A stretch of DNA of 64,000 nt, from NCBI RefSeq assembly GCF_042664795.1, contig NZ_JBHTBN010000001.1, forward strand, positions 310,001-374,000. Direction: 5' to 3'. Both the position numbers and the translations under genes were made by a program. This document shows, in pieces, positions 40,546 to 49,902 of this stretch; within the stretch, counting starts at the first letter, position 1, and the number at the start of each line of letters is the position of its first letter. Under the pieces are notes generated by a model. The model searched no databases and was not told the origin of the DNA. It was given only the letters and a program-made list of their open reading frames with translations. The DNA comes from Jejudonia soesokkakensis (lineage in GTDB: Bacteria; Bacteroidota; Bacteroidia; Flavobacteriales; Flavobacteriaceae).

Positions 40546-43461
40546 ATGAAATTAAAAGTACTAGTATTGCTATTGATTGCATCCTTCTCATTTTCAGTAA
40601 TGGCACAGGAGCAGAATTCTGAACCTGCAACTTATGTAGGCACTGTTGGATCGATGACAGTCGTCCCTTCCATTGCTTCAAGGACACAACTAGAAAGACC
40701 AGTTCCTCTAACAGAAGAACCACAAGATGGTCGATCTTCACGACTTAAAATTTTGATTGGAAAAGACCAGCAAACAGAAGATGATTATTTTGTAAGAAAT
40801 AGGCACAGGTTGGAGGGTGCTATAGCAGCTAGGCCTCCATCGCTAGTATTTGATGTGAATAATAATGTAAGCTCGCCTTCAGACCCTTCATTAGCTGTGG
40901 GGCCAGATCACGTATTTATAGTATATAATACAGGGTTTATAATTTATGACAAAGAAGGTAATGATCTCACAGGTCCTCTTAATACGAGTACAATATTTCC
41001 TTCAGGTGGATGCTGTGACTTGACCGTGAGTTATGATAATGCAGCCGATAGATGGGTAGTAACATTTTTAGGAGGTGGTGCCCAGGTTGTTGTTTCGGAT
41101 GGACCTGACCCTATAGCTTCGAATTGGTTTGCGTATAATATTCCTCAAATTAGCGATTACCAGAAACTTTCGGTGTGGTGGGATGGTTACTATATGACAG
41201 ATAATACAGGTGGTACTAATAAAGTCTGGGCTATGGATAGAACAGCTATGTTAGCTGGAGACCCAAATGCAAGCATTCAGGGCTTTAATCTTCCTGGAAT
41301 TGTTACAGACGGATTTTTTAGTCCACAGGCTTTGAATATATCAAATGATAACTTTCCAACCAGTGGTGGGGCTACAATTGTATACCAGCAAGACGATGCG
41401 TACAGTGGAGTTTCAGAAGACCACCTTAAACTCTGGACAATTGATGTAGATTTCGATACGCCTTCAAACTCTACTGTTTCCAGTCCTGTAGAAATTCCTA
41501 CAACACCATTTATAGGAGTCTTTGATGGGGGAAGTTTCTCCAATCTTTCGCAACCTGGAGGAGGTCAAGATATTGATGCACTCCAAGCAACAGTTATGAA
41601 TCAGGCACAGTACAGAAAATTTAGTACTCACAATTCAGCTGTATTCAACTTTGTGGTCGATACAGATGCTGGTGGAGGAGAATTAGCCGGGGTACGATGG
41701 TTCGAATTACGTCAGGATGGAGACGGGATGCCGTGGACAATTTACCAGGAAGGAACTTATACTGCTCCGGACGGAAGACATGCCTGGCATGCTAGTTTAA
41801 TTATGGATGTCTTCGGAAACATTGGAATGGGATATAGCTCAATGTCTGGTCCTACATCGACTGAAACAGTAAGAGTAAGTTCTTATTATACAGGTAGATT
41901 TGCAAGTGACGATTTAAATATAATGACTGTTACTGAAGAATTAATTGATAATGGAACTCAGAATATTGGAGGATTTAGATATGGCGATTATAGTAAAATT
42001 GACGTTGATCCTAACGATGATAAAACATTTTGGTTTATTAATGAGTATAGAAAAACTGGAGGTGAAAATGTGGTAGGACGTTTTAAAATCGCACCAGATT
42101 TTAATAATGATATGGGTGTTGTAAGTATTGATGAGCCACTAGACGGAATTTTAACAGCTTCAGAAAATGTAACCGTTACTATCTTTAATTTTGGAGAAGA
42201 CTCACAATCAGGAGTGCCCGTAGAACTTACCGTAGATGGAACTGTTGTTGCAAACGAAACATTTACAGGACCTCTGGAAGGCCAGACTTCAACTCAATAT
42301 ACATTTACAACACCAGTAGACTTTAGTGAAGAAGGGAGAACTTTTGAGGTTTCTGCACGAACCATTTTAGCGAGTGATGAAGATACAACTAACGATTCGA
42401 CATCCAGAAATATCACGCATGTTTTTGCAAATGATATAGGGGTAATTGAAATTACTGCCCCAGATAGTGGCGAGGGATTAGGATCCGAAACCATTACAGT
42501 AATCATTGAGAACTTTGGTGCAGAAGACCAATCTAATTTCCCTGTATCTTATACAATCGATGGCGGTACTCCAATAAGTGAAACTGTGCCAGGACCATTA
42601 ACTGCAGGAACCTCTACTTCCTATACATTTGCAACCCCAGGCGATTTTTCAGCAATACAGTCTTATACAGTTGTTGCAAGCACAGATTTGATATCAGACT
42701 CTGATGAATCGAATGACTCAACGACTAAAGTAATAAGAAATCTTTCTTGTGATACAAATACAAATGACACAGTGATGTCTGTTGGTCCAGGTGCTGGAAC
42801 AGTTACAGAGTCTGTTATAACAGTTACAGAAGATTTCATTATTACCAATGCAAATGTCGAACTCACAATTGAACATAGTTGGGTAGATGACTTAGATATT
42901 TTCTTGATTGCTCCAGATGGAACTTCAGTAGAATTGTCAACAGATAACGGAGGTGATGGAGATGATTATATACAAACCATGTTTTCAGACGACGCTCCTT
43001 CTTCGATAACTACTGCTAATGCTCCTTTTACAGGGATGTTTCAACCGGAAGGTAGCCTTGATGATCTTGACGGACTATCTTCATTAGGCGATTGGACATT
43101 ACGAATTACAGATGATACTAATAGTGATGGAGGTCAATTGGTAGAATGGAGCCTACAACTTTGTGATGATCTTTCATTAGGTTTTGAAGATACCCTAGTG
43201 TCAGATGCAGAACTTATTATAGTAGATAAAGGAAATGATCAATTTAGTATACAATTGCCAACGACTGCTATTACCGAAAGGCTAAACCTAACCGTAACAA
43301 ATATGTTGGGTCAAACCTTATTAGGATATCGCGTAGATAATGATGGTTCTGGGTATAATTATGACCTAGATATGTCATACGCTGCTTCGGGAGTTTATAT
43401 AGTGACTTTAGGAACTATAGATGGTTCTTCTGGCCAGACAAAGAGATTGATTGTAAGGTAA
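40546..43461 (+). CDS. Large T9SS-exported protein with CARDB-like and P domains
   Basis: A 971-residue exported protein. Order: signal peptide (to about residue 21, SFSVMAQ); an N-terminal propeller-like region (about 90-500: FDVNNNVSSPSDPSLAVGPDH); two CARDB/Ig-like modules (about 515-620 and 625-720, each starting ND-[MI]-GV and ending ANDIG or DES-ND-STT); a proprotein-convertase P-domain (about 735-885: IEHSWVDDLDIFLIAPDGT, DWTLRITDDTNSDGGQL); and a T9SS type A C-terminus (NMLGQTLLGYRV, SGVYIVTL, KRLIVR). Binding of host or particle surfaces is likely; no protease residues are seen. Closed by a strong terminator. Confidence 0.85.
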   Translation: MKLKVLVLLLIASFSFSVMAQEQNSEPATYVGTVGSMTVVPSIASRTQLERPVPLTEEPQDGRSSRLKILIGKDQQTEDDYFVRNRHRLEGAIAARPPSLVFDVNNNVSSPSDPSLAVGPDHVFIVYNTGFIIYDKEGNDLTGPLNTSTIFPSGGCCDLTVSYDNAADRWVVTFLGGGAQVVVSDGPDPIASNWFAYNIPQISDYQKLSVWWDGYYMTDNTGGTNKVWAMDRTAMLAGDPNASIQGFNLPGIVTDGFFSPQALNISNDNFPTSGGATIVYQQDDAYSGVSEDHLKLWTIDVDFDTPSNSTVSSPVEIPTTPFIGVFDGGSFSNLSQPGGGQDIDALQATVMNQAQYRKFSTHNSAVFNFVVDTDAGGGELAGVRWFELRQDGDGMPWTIYQEGTYTAPDGRHAWHASLIMDVFGNIGMGYSSMSGPTSTETVRVSSYYTGRFASDDLNIMTVTEELIDNGTQNIGGFRYGDYSKIDVDPNDDKTFWFINEYRKTGGENVVGRFKIAPDFNNDMGVVSIDEPLDGILTASENVTVTIFNFGEDSQSGVPVELTVDGTVVANETFTGPLEGQTSTQYTFTTPVDFSEEGRTFEVSARTILASDEDTTNDSTSRNITHVFANDIGVIEITAPDSGEGLGSETITVIIENFGAEDQSNFPVSYTIDGGTPISETVPGPLTAGTSTSYTFATPGDFSAIQSYTVVASTDLISDSDESNDSTTKVIRNLSCDTNTNDTVMSVGPGAGTVTESVITVTEDFIITNANVELTIEHSWVDDLDIFLIAPDGTSVELSTDNGGDGDDYIQTMFSDDAPSSITTANAPFTGMFQPEGSLDDLDGLSSLGDWTLRITDDTNSDGGQLVEWSLQLCDDLSLGFEDTLVSDAELIIVDKGNDQFSIQLPTTAITERLNLTVTNMLGQTLLGYRVDNDGSGYNYDLDMSYAASGVYIVTLGTIDGSSGQTKRLIVR

Positions 43462-43486
43462 CCAACCAAAACAATTTGTCTTAAGG

Positions 43487-43515
43487 AGAGCTCATGTAAA
43501 TGAGCTCTTTTTTTT
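43487..43515 (+). terminator. Rho-independent terminator of the large T9SS gene
   Basis: AGAGCTCA (43487-43494) pairs with TGAGCTCT (43501-43508) and is followed by eight T. There is no T-run on the minus strand, so it mainly serves the plus-strand gene. Confidence 0.9.
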
Positions 43516-43517
43516 GC

Positions 43518-46500
43518 TTAAAAGAAAGCTTTAAGCTGAACATTCCCAGTATGTATCGCATTAGAAGTTTCACTTTTTCTTCCAAAGTACGACAAATTTA
43601 CATCCAGATATTTCGTTATTCTTTTCTGAAACAACACCCTCCACGTAAAGTTAGTCCCTGGTTGGAGCCCTTCTAATAATTGATAGGCAACCGGTGAAAA
43701 AGCACTGCCTGTAAAGTCATTGTTAATATATTTAAACTCTCCATTCATGCTAATCTTTTCTGAATTACTGTATGAAAAAGAAAATCCTAACTCCTGCTGA
43801 TTTAAGGTTTCCATTTCACCAATCACATTATCCTTATTGGCGAATTCATAAAACACATCAAATCGGGTTTGCGGATTAAAAAGATATGAGATTTTAGGCG
43901 TAAAGTCGTAGGTATCTAACTCGTAATTGCGGTTAGAAAAATTTTGTGAAATACTTTCATTGGTGCCTAGGCCGCCCTGTAAATCCAATAGCCACAATTC
44001 CCAAAACTTATGTGTAAATGAAACCTGATGTCGTTTCAGTTTATTTTCCTGTAATCCTAATGATATCAGGTTAGTTGTAGAGGTAGAAATGTAGGTATAA
44101 TTGGTCGTATAGCGTTGCTTTCCGCGGTTAAAAAACAAAGCATTCCTAAAATTTAACGATAGGCCTAATTGATTGTCCCCGCCGTCGACAAAAGGATTGA
44201 TAGAGAAGCCATCATTTTCTCTGCGTACTTTTCGGTCGATACTGTAGGACGTCTGATTGTAAAACTTAGAAAGCACTTTTTGAAAACCTTCTTTTTGTGA
44301 CCAGGATTGAGGATTTAATGTTAAGGTCTGACTAAATTTATTCTCCCGAATTCTCAAAAATATCTGATTTGGTAATAAAACCCGAACATATTCGGCCTCA
44401 TCTTGAAATTGTGCTACTTCAAACTCTTCCAATTCCTGCACCCCATTATTGTTGTAATCATTCCAGGTAAAAACTCCCTGCCCGGGCTCCACTTGTACAA
44501 ACGTAAACTCTTGCTGTGGTAATACACCATTATTCGATTCTAGCACCGTATTTAAACGTACCGCATTGTTAAAAAGTGATTGATTATACAATACCCGAGC
44601 ATTAAACGACTTTTCATCCTCAATAAGTGGATCTTCACTTTTTAAAAACCGATAGTTCGCAAAAACCGAAAGTTGTGTATTCTTTGAGCTAACAGGACGT
44701 GATTTAAGATAATAGGTGTTTGAAGTATTTACACGCTTCAAGGCATTGCCACGCAAACTATCATTAACACGATATTGATACCCAATTTCTGCGAAAACCT
44801 TCGTACTATCACCCACACCTGTAAAAACCTCGTATTCCTTAAATGCCTGACTCACTTTCCTCAGACTATCAATTAATACCCCTTTTACCCAGTTATCTTC
44901 TATTCCCAATTTACCTCCTGCCCACGCTTTTTTAAAGGAATATGCGGTTCTGTTTCTAAGTCTAAAAAATTTAGAATCCAGAGAATCACCTTTGCTTTTT
45001 AAATAGCTGCTATAGGTTTCTATGTTTAGTTTTTTTAGCTGAATATTAGAAGATACTACATGACGGGTACCACTAAAATTTTCAGAAAAATCTAAATTCT
45101 GAAACTCATACCGTCCTACACCATAGGTTGGAGAAGCGACATTAATGCCCGAAATTACGTAGCGTCGATTCCCTTTCGGATTAATTAAATTCCAATCCCT
45201 GTTAAACTCAACGTTGTAAAGTCGTTCTATAGTTGTGAAATTCTCATTGATAAAATCCAAAGCACCAAAACCATCAACAACCAGAGTGTCTGCAGTAGTT
45301 AAAAGGCGTTGTCTTCCTGTTAGATGTGCTGCAAATCCATCGTTGTTGCCATCATCTGCATTGGAAAATAAGTTGAGGTCGTTTTTACTGCCTGCTACTT
45401 CAAAGTCTACCTGTGTTTTTTCTGAAGGATGGTAACTTCCGTTTACGCCGCCAATCTGTAATTTTGTAGGAGCGTTCAACTGAATAATAGGCTCATAATT
45501 TCCTTGTGGAACACCATCGATAGGAGCTACATATTCAAAGACCCGATTAATGGCATTGTTGGGGCTAATAATATAATTTCCCATGTTGGGACCTACGAGT
45601 GTAAATCGCACATTAAAAAGCTCGTCTTCCGGATTGGTAGAATAGACAAATACTTGAACACCATTTATAGTTTCAATTCGGTAGAGGGTTTTATTTTCTG
45701 AAAATTCATCGGGCACTGCTGAAGGTGCTGTCATAGCATCCATATCATCTCCTGCTGCTTGAAGGATAGCGACTTGTTCTTCAGATAAGTTTTGCTGCAA
45801 TGGCTGGTTTTTCGCGTCACTTTCGGAATATACATAGGTTCCAAGATCGAGTTTTTCACTGCTATAGTTTCCGCCGCCATAGCCAATAAAACGGGTATAA
45901 TTGCGCTCTGTAAATTGATATTCAACGCGTATTCGCATATTGGAAGTGATAGGATATGTAGGGTTAAACTTGATCTCTCCAGCATTGTAATCAATCACAT
46001 AATCATTATTTTCACCTCGTTCCAATAACAATCCGTTGACATACACCCGTTCACTTCCACTTACAATTAACACAAATAACTCCCCGTTGGGTCCCACCAA
46101 TTTATAGGGTCCTTGATTTCCTTCTTGTCCTATAAAATTACTTTGGCTAAAAACACCACGCACCAGTGCACCAGCCGCAAAAGCACTCAAGGTCGAACCA
46201 TCTTCATTGTTGATCTTACCTGCCAGCGAAATTCCCTGTACTTTTTTAGTAAACTGTCCAAAGTAGCTATTGCTATTCTGGAGGTCTACATCTCCTGCTC
46301 GAATATTCCAGTTGTCACTAAACAATTCTATAAAGATCTGGTCAAATTCATCAATACTTTGTGAATAGCCACCTTCCTGGGTGGGAATATTTGTATCCTG
46401 AATAGACGCACGTATTGCAACTTTATCGTTAAGTTGTCCGGTAATTTGTAAATCTAGTTCACTGTTCACTACGGCGTTCTGGTTATTTCCCACGGTGATG

Positions 46501-46934
46501 CCGCGAGTAATACTTCCGGCGGTATTGAGACCGTCAAAAGGTGTAAAATTTTTGTTAGAATTATCTTCCCGTAATGAAATCAATTTCTGGGTGACGCCGG
46601 TTCCTTCAACGATGACGTTTCGGTCGAGCGAAAAATATTCTTTGGTTAAAAAGTCTGGAAACCTTAGGTATTCAATTGTAATAGAATCATATCGCTGTCT
46701 GGCCCTTTCAGAAAGAAAAAGCAGACCGCGTTTAAAATCTGTAGAATATAATGTACTGTCTAAGGCAACACCTGTTTTATCTTTTAGGGTAAATCGCGTT
46801 GGATTAATGGATAGGGTGTCGATGACAATGGTGTCTTTGACCACTACTTTTTTCACTTTATAGTTGGAGATACTGTCCTGGGTATACCCAAAAACCGAAA
46901 TCAGTAAAAAAAGGAGTAGTAGTCTTGATCGCAT
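43518..46934 (-). CDS. Large outer-membrane beta-barrel protein of unknown function
   Basis: A 1138-residue exported protein (signal peptide MRSRLLLLFLLISVFGYTQ). The N-terminal 400 residues contain SIQDTNIPTQEGGYSQSIDEFDQ, SDNWNIRAGDVDLQNSNSYF and ERVYVNGLLLERGENNDYVIDY in the manner of large Bacteroidota surface proteins. The middle and C-terminal parts are rich in alternating strands with long loops (YSLNFRNALFF type) and end in Phe-Phe (VQLKAFF), consistent with a large barrel. No plug, TonB box or T9SS C-terminus is evident. A strong promoter lies 75 bp upstream. The family is conserved across Flavobacteriaceae but unassigned. Confidence 0.78.
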   Translation of the reverse strand: MRSRLLLLFLLISVFGYTQDSISNYKVKKVVVKDTIVIDTLSINPTRFTLKDKTGVALDSTLYSTDFKRGLLFLSERARQRYDSITIEYLRFPDFLTKEYFSLDRNVIVEGTGVTQKLISLREDNSNKNFTPFDGLNTAGSITRGITVGNNQNAVVNSELDLQITGQLNDKVAIRASIQDTNIPTQEGGYSQSIDEFDQIFIELFSDNWNIRAGDVDLQNSNSYFGQFTKKVQGISLAGKINNEDGSTLSAFAAGALVRGVFSQSNFIGQEGNQGPYKLVGPNGELFVLIVSGSERVYVNGLLLERGENNDYVIDYNAGEIKFNPTYPITSNMRIRVEYQFTERNYTRFIGYGGGNYSSEKLDLGTYVYSESDAKNQPLQQNLSEEQVAILQAAGDDMDAMTAPSAVPDEFSENKTLYRIETINGVQVFVYSTNPEDELFNVRFTLVGPNMGNYIISPNNAINRVFEYVAPIDGVPQGNYEPIIQLNAPTKLQIGGVNGSYHPSEKTQVDFEVAGSKNDLNLFSNADDGNNDGFAAHLTGRQRLLTTADTLVVDGFGALDFINENFTTIERLYNVEFNRDWNLINPKGNRRYVISGINVASPTYGVGRYEFQNLDFSENFSGTRHVVSSNIQLKKLNIETYSSYLKSKGDSLDSKFFRLRNRTAYSFKKAWAGGKLGIEDNWVKGVLIDSLRKVSQAFKEYEVFTGVGDSTKVFAEIGYQYRVNDSLRGNALKRVNTSNTYYLKSRPVSSKNTQLSVFANYRFLKSEDPLIEDEKSFNARVLYNQSLFNNAVRLNTVLESNNGVLPQQEFTFVQVEPGQGVFTWNDYNNNGVQELEEFEVAQFQDEAEYVRVLLPNQIFLRIRENKFSQTLTLNPQSWSQKEGFQKVLSKFYNQTSYSIDRKVRRENDGFSINPFVDGGDNQLGLSLNFRNALFFNRGKQRYTTNYTYISTSTTNLISLGLQENKLKRHQVSFTHKFWELWLLDLQGGLGTNESISQNFSNRNYELDTYDFTPKISYLFNPQTRFDVFYEFANKDNVIGEMETLNQQELGFSFSYSNSEKISMNGEFKYINNDFTGSAFSPVAYQLLEGLQPGTNFTWRVLFQKRITKYLDVNLSYFGRKSETSNAIHTGNVQLKAFF

Positions 46935-47008
46935 TAGTTATAGAACTTGCCTTTACATGATTTATTTTGTTGATTTCTTATGGAAAACCTTTCAGTCACG
47001 AAGCGGTT

Positions 47009-47038
47009 CAAAAATACAATGTTCGTTACTTTTACCAA
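47009..47038 (-). promoter_or_regulatory. Promoter of the large barrel protein
   Basis: On the minus strand TTG (47036-47038), exactly 19 bases, TATTTTTG (47009-47016). Transcription from about 47002 gives a leader near 68 bases before the ATG at 46934. Confidence 0.65.
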
Positions 47039-47062
47039 CAACCTAAAAATACACTAAAAAGT

Positions 47063-47827
47063 ATGAAGATTATCTCCTACAATGTTAACGGAATTAGAGC
47101 CGCTATTCGCAAAGGATTTTTAGATTGGTTACAGCAGGCAAACCCCGATGTTATCTGTATTCAGGAAATAAAAGCAAATATAGATCAGGTAGAAGTTGCC
47201 GAAATTGAAGCAGCTGGTTATCCCTATCATTATTGGTTTAGCGCACAAAAGAAAGGCTATAGTGGTGTGGCGATCTTCAGCAAAATTAAACCCAATCACG
47301 TGGAGTATGGCACCGGAATCGAATCCATGGATTTTGAAGGACGCACCCTTCGGTTAGACTTTGACGAGCTTTCAGTAATGAGCTTGTACTTACCTAGTGG
47401 AACTAACATAGCCCGTCTGGAACATAAATTTGAGTTTATGGCGCTTTTTCAGCAGTATGTAAACAAGCTGAAAAAAGAAATTCCAAATTTGGTGATTTGT
47501 GGTGATTATAATATTTGTCATAAAGCGATTGATATCCACGATCCAGTACGCAATAAAAATGTGTCCGGATTTCTACCCGTAGAACGCGAGTGGATTGGAG
47601 ATTTTATTGACAGCGGATTTATAGACAGTTTTCGTCATTTTAATAAAGAGCCCCACAATTATACCTGGTGGAGTTACCGCGCCAATGCCAGAGCTAACAA
47701 CAAAGGCTGGCGTATCGATTACAATATGGTAGCAAAACCTTTACAAGAAAATTTGAAACGCGCCGTTATATTACCCAACGCAATGCACAGTGATCATTGT
47801 CCGTTGCTTGTAGAATTAGAATTTTAG
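47063..47827 (+). CDS. xth: Exodeoxyribonuclease III / AP endonuclease
   Basis: A 254-residue ExoIII-family enzyme cleaving at abasic sites and 3' blocks in base-excision repair. Catalytic residues are in place: Asn7 (ISYNVNGIRAA), Glu35 (CIQEIKA), Asp/Asn in ICGDYNICH, and the C-terminal His pair in NAMHSDHCPL. WRIDYNMVAKPL is also typical. The ATG at 47063 gives the correct N-terminus; an upstream in-frame codon at 46967 overlaps the divergent promoter and adds unrelated residues. Followed 32 bp later by the OmpA-type gene. Confidence 0.95.
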   Translation: MKIISYNVNGIRAAIRKGFLDWLQQANPDVICIQEIKANIDQVEVAEIEAAGYPYHYWFSAQKKGYSGVAIFSKIKPNHVEYGTGIESMDFEGRTLRLDFDELSVMSLYLPSGTNIARLEHKFEFMALFQQYVNKLKKEIPNLVICGDYNICHKAIDIHDPVRNKNVSGFLPVEREWIGDFIDSGFIDSFRHFNKEPHNYTWWSYRANARANNKGWRIDYNMVAKPLQENLKRAVILPNAMHSDHCPLLVELEF

Positions 47828-47859
47828 TAAAAACTGTGATTTCAAATTAGTCTTACCCT

Positions 47860-48819
47860 ATGAAAAAGATATTTTATTATTTCTTCGGAATTTCCCTCGT
47901 CTTACTTACTTCAGGATGTGTCACTTCAAAAGTGTACGACGATTTGAAAAGTCAATATGAGGTCTTAAAGGCCGAAAATTCTTCATTGCGATCACAACTG
48001 GACGCCCAAGGAACTGGTGGTGAAAAATACACCGTAGAAAATTTAAGAAAGGAAATTGAAAAATTAACTTCGGAAAAAACCCAACTAGCGATGGACTTAG
48101 CGGCAGTACAAAACAACTACGATCGCTTAAAAACATCGTACGATGCATTGGAAGAAAATAGCTCTGGAGCATTGACTGAAAATCTGGCGCGCAACCGAAA
48201 GCTCCTTGAACAATTGGAAGAAAAAGAAAGAGCGCTGGCTGAAGAAGAAGCGAGATTGGCAACACTACAACGCCAACTTACAGATCGCTCGCAACGTGTG
48301 GAAGAACTAGAAGGAATTATTGCATCCAAAGATGCTAAAATGCGTGCCTTGAAAGATGCGATTTCTGCGGCCTTAACTAATTTTGAAGGAAATGGATTGA
48401 CGGTTGAACAACGCGATGGTAAGGTATATGTCTCTATGGAAAACAAACTTCTTTTTGAAAGTGGAAGTTGGGCCGTAAACAGTCGTGGAAGAGAAGCGGT
48501 GATTCAGTTAGGAAGTGTGCTGGCTCAAAATCCTGAAATAGCAGTACTCATAGAAGGCCATACAGACGATGTTCCATACGGTGGCAATGGAAATATAAAA
48601 GATAACTGGGACCTGTCCACCAAAAGAGCCACGGCAATTGTCAATATCCTTACTGAAAACAACAATATTCCTAAAGACAATTTAACAGCAGCAGGTCGGG
48701 GGGAATATGCACCGGTAGCTTCCAATAATACAGCAGAAGGGAAAGCAAAAAACCGACGAATAGAAGTAGTACTTACTCCAAAACTGGACGAGATCAACCG
48801 CTTGTTGAATGAGATGTAG
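47860..48819 (+). CDS. OmpA-family peptidoglycan-binding lipoprotein with coiled coil
   Basis: A 319-residue lipoprotein (LLTSGC, Cys20). A long alpha-helical coiled coil (about 25-170; KEIEKLTSEKTQLAMDL, LEQLEEKERALAEEEARLA) links it to a C-terminal OmpA domain (about 190-305) with VLIEGHTDDVPYG, LSTKRATAIVNILTE and GRGEYAPVASN...KNRRIEVVL, the peptidoglycan-binding signature. It probably tethers the outer membrane to peptidoglycan. Likely transcribed with xth and the aldo/keto reductase gene 42 bp downstream. Confidence 0.92.
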   Translation: MKKIFYYFFGISLVLLTSGCVTSKVYDDLKSQYEVLKAENSSLRSQLDAQGTGGEKYTVENLRKEIEKLTSEKTQLAMDLAAVQNNYDRLKTSYDALEENSSGALTENLARNRKLLEQLEEKERALAEEEARLATLQRQLTDRSQRVEELEGIIASKDAKMRALKDAISAALTNFEGNGLTVEQRDGKVYVSMENKLLFESGSWAVNSRGREAVIQLGSVLAQNPEIAVLIEGHTDDVPYGGNGNIKDNWDLSTKRATAIVNILTENNNIPKDNLTAAGRGEYAPVASNNTAEGKAKNRRIEVVLTPKLDEINRLLNEM

Positions 48820-48861
48820 TATTTTTGCTGAAAAGAATTCCTGTACTTTCAGGAAGTTACT

Positions 48862-49902
48862 ATGAAATACACAACACTACCTAACACCGACCTTAACGTA
48901 AGTAAAATTTGTCTAGGAACGATGACCTATGGCAATCAGAACACTGAAAGCGAGGCACATCAACAACTGGATTTTGCACTCGAAAAAGGAGTCAATTTTG
49001 TCGATACTGCAGAGATGTATGCAATTCCGGCATCGCCAGACACACAAGGTCTTACCGAAACATACATTGGAAGCTGGCTAAAAGCATCCCAAAAGAGAAA
49101 AGAGATTGTCTTAGCTTCAAAAATTACGGGGCCTGCCCGCGGATTTGAACATATTAGGAAGGAATTAGATTTCAGTAAAAAGTCACTCGAAGACGCACTG
49201 CATAAAAGTTTACAACGCCTACAAACCGATTATCTGGATCTGTATCAGTTGCATTGGCCCGAACGAAGTGTAAATATTTTTGGAGTGAGAGAGTATGATC
49301 ACACCCAAAACACCCAATGGCAGGATAATTTTAATGACGTATTGGACAGATTGGAGCGTTTTGTCAAAGAAGGAAAAGTGCGACATATTGGATTGAGTAA
49401 TGAAACTCCGTATGGTGTGATGAAGTATATGGAGGCACATCGTACAAATAAGAAACGTAAAATGATTTCTGTTCAAAATGCCTATTGCTTGTTACAACGC
49501 AGGGATGAGATTGCCTTGTCTGAAGTGCTACAAATGGAAAATGTTGGTTATCTGGCGTATTCTCCTTTAGGCTTCGGAATGTTATCTGGGAAGTATTTAA
49601 ACGGGAAGAAACCAGAAAATGCAAGAGTAACTTTGTATCCGCGCTACTCGCGTTATTCCAGCGAAAGTAGTTTTAGAGCAACTGAAGCGTATAATAATAT
49701 TGCAAAAAAACACGGATTAACTTTAGCTCAATTATCCTTGGCTTTTGTAAATCAGCAGTCGTTTGTGACCTCAACGATTATTGGAGCGACGACCCTTCAG
49801 CAGTTAGAGGAAAACATTGCCAGTATCAACGTGCAGCTTTCCGAAGAAATTTTAAAAGAGATACAGTCAGTTCATGAAAAAATTCCAAACCCTGCAGCTT
49901 AA
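48862..49902 (+). CDS. Aldo/keto reductase, Tas-like
   Basis: A 346-residue NADP(H)-dependent aldo/keto reductase. Catalytic Asp and Tyr lie in NFVDTAEMYAIP, Lys in VLASKITGP and His in DLYQLHWPE. Segments such as PDTQGLTETYIGSWL, RLQTDYLDLYQ, VRHIGLSNETPYGVM and GFGMLSGKYLNGKKP are almost the pattern of E. coli Tas. The natural substrate is not known. It ends in a 4-bp tail-to-tail overlap with the acyl-CoA dehydrogenase gene (both stop codons share TTA A). Confidence 0.93.
   Translation: MKYTTLPNTDLNVSKICLGTMTYGNQNTESEAHQQLDFALEKGVNFVDTAEMYAIPASPDTQGLTETYIGSWLKASQKRKEIVLASKITGPARGFEHIRKELDFSKKSLEDALHKSLQRLQTDYLDLYQLHWPERSVNIFGVREYDHTQNTQWQDNFNDVLDRLERFVKEGKVRHIGLSNETPYGVMKYMEAHRTNKKRKMISVQNAYCLLQRRDEIALSEVLQMENVGYLAYSPLGFGMLSGKYLNGKKPENARVTLYPRYSRYSSESSFRATEAYNNIAKKHGLTLAQLSLAFVNQQSFVTSTIIGATTLQQLEENIASINVQLSEEILKEIQSVHEKIPNPAA

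Noticed and set aside
46967..47062. N-terminal extension of the ExoIII frame
   Set aside because: The 32 extra residues do not fit the family and overlap the consensus promoter of the divergent barrel gene; ATG 47063 gives the normal MKIISYNVNG start.
48117..48446. 109-codon minus-strand frame inside the OmpA gene
   Set aside because: Ser/Leu/Phe-rich antisense of a coiled coil; a known artefact of Glu/Lys-rich coding DNA.
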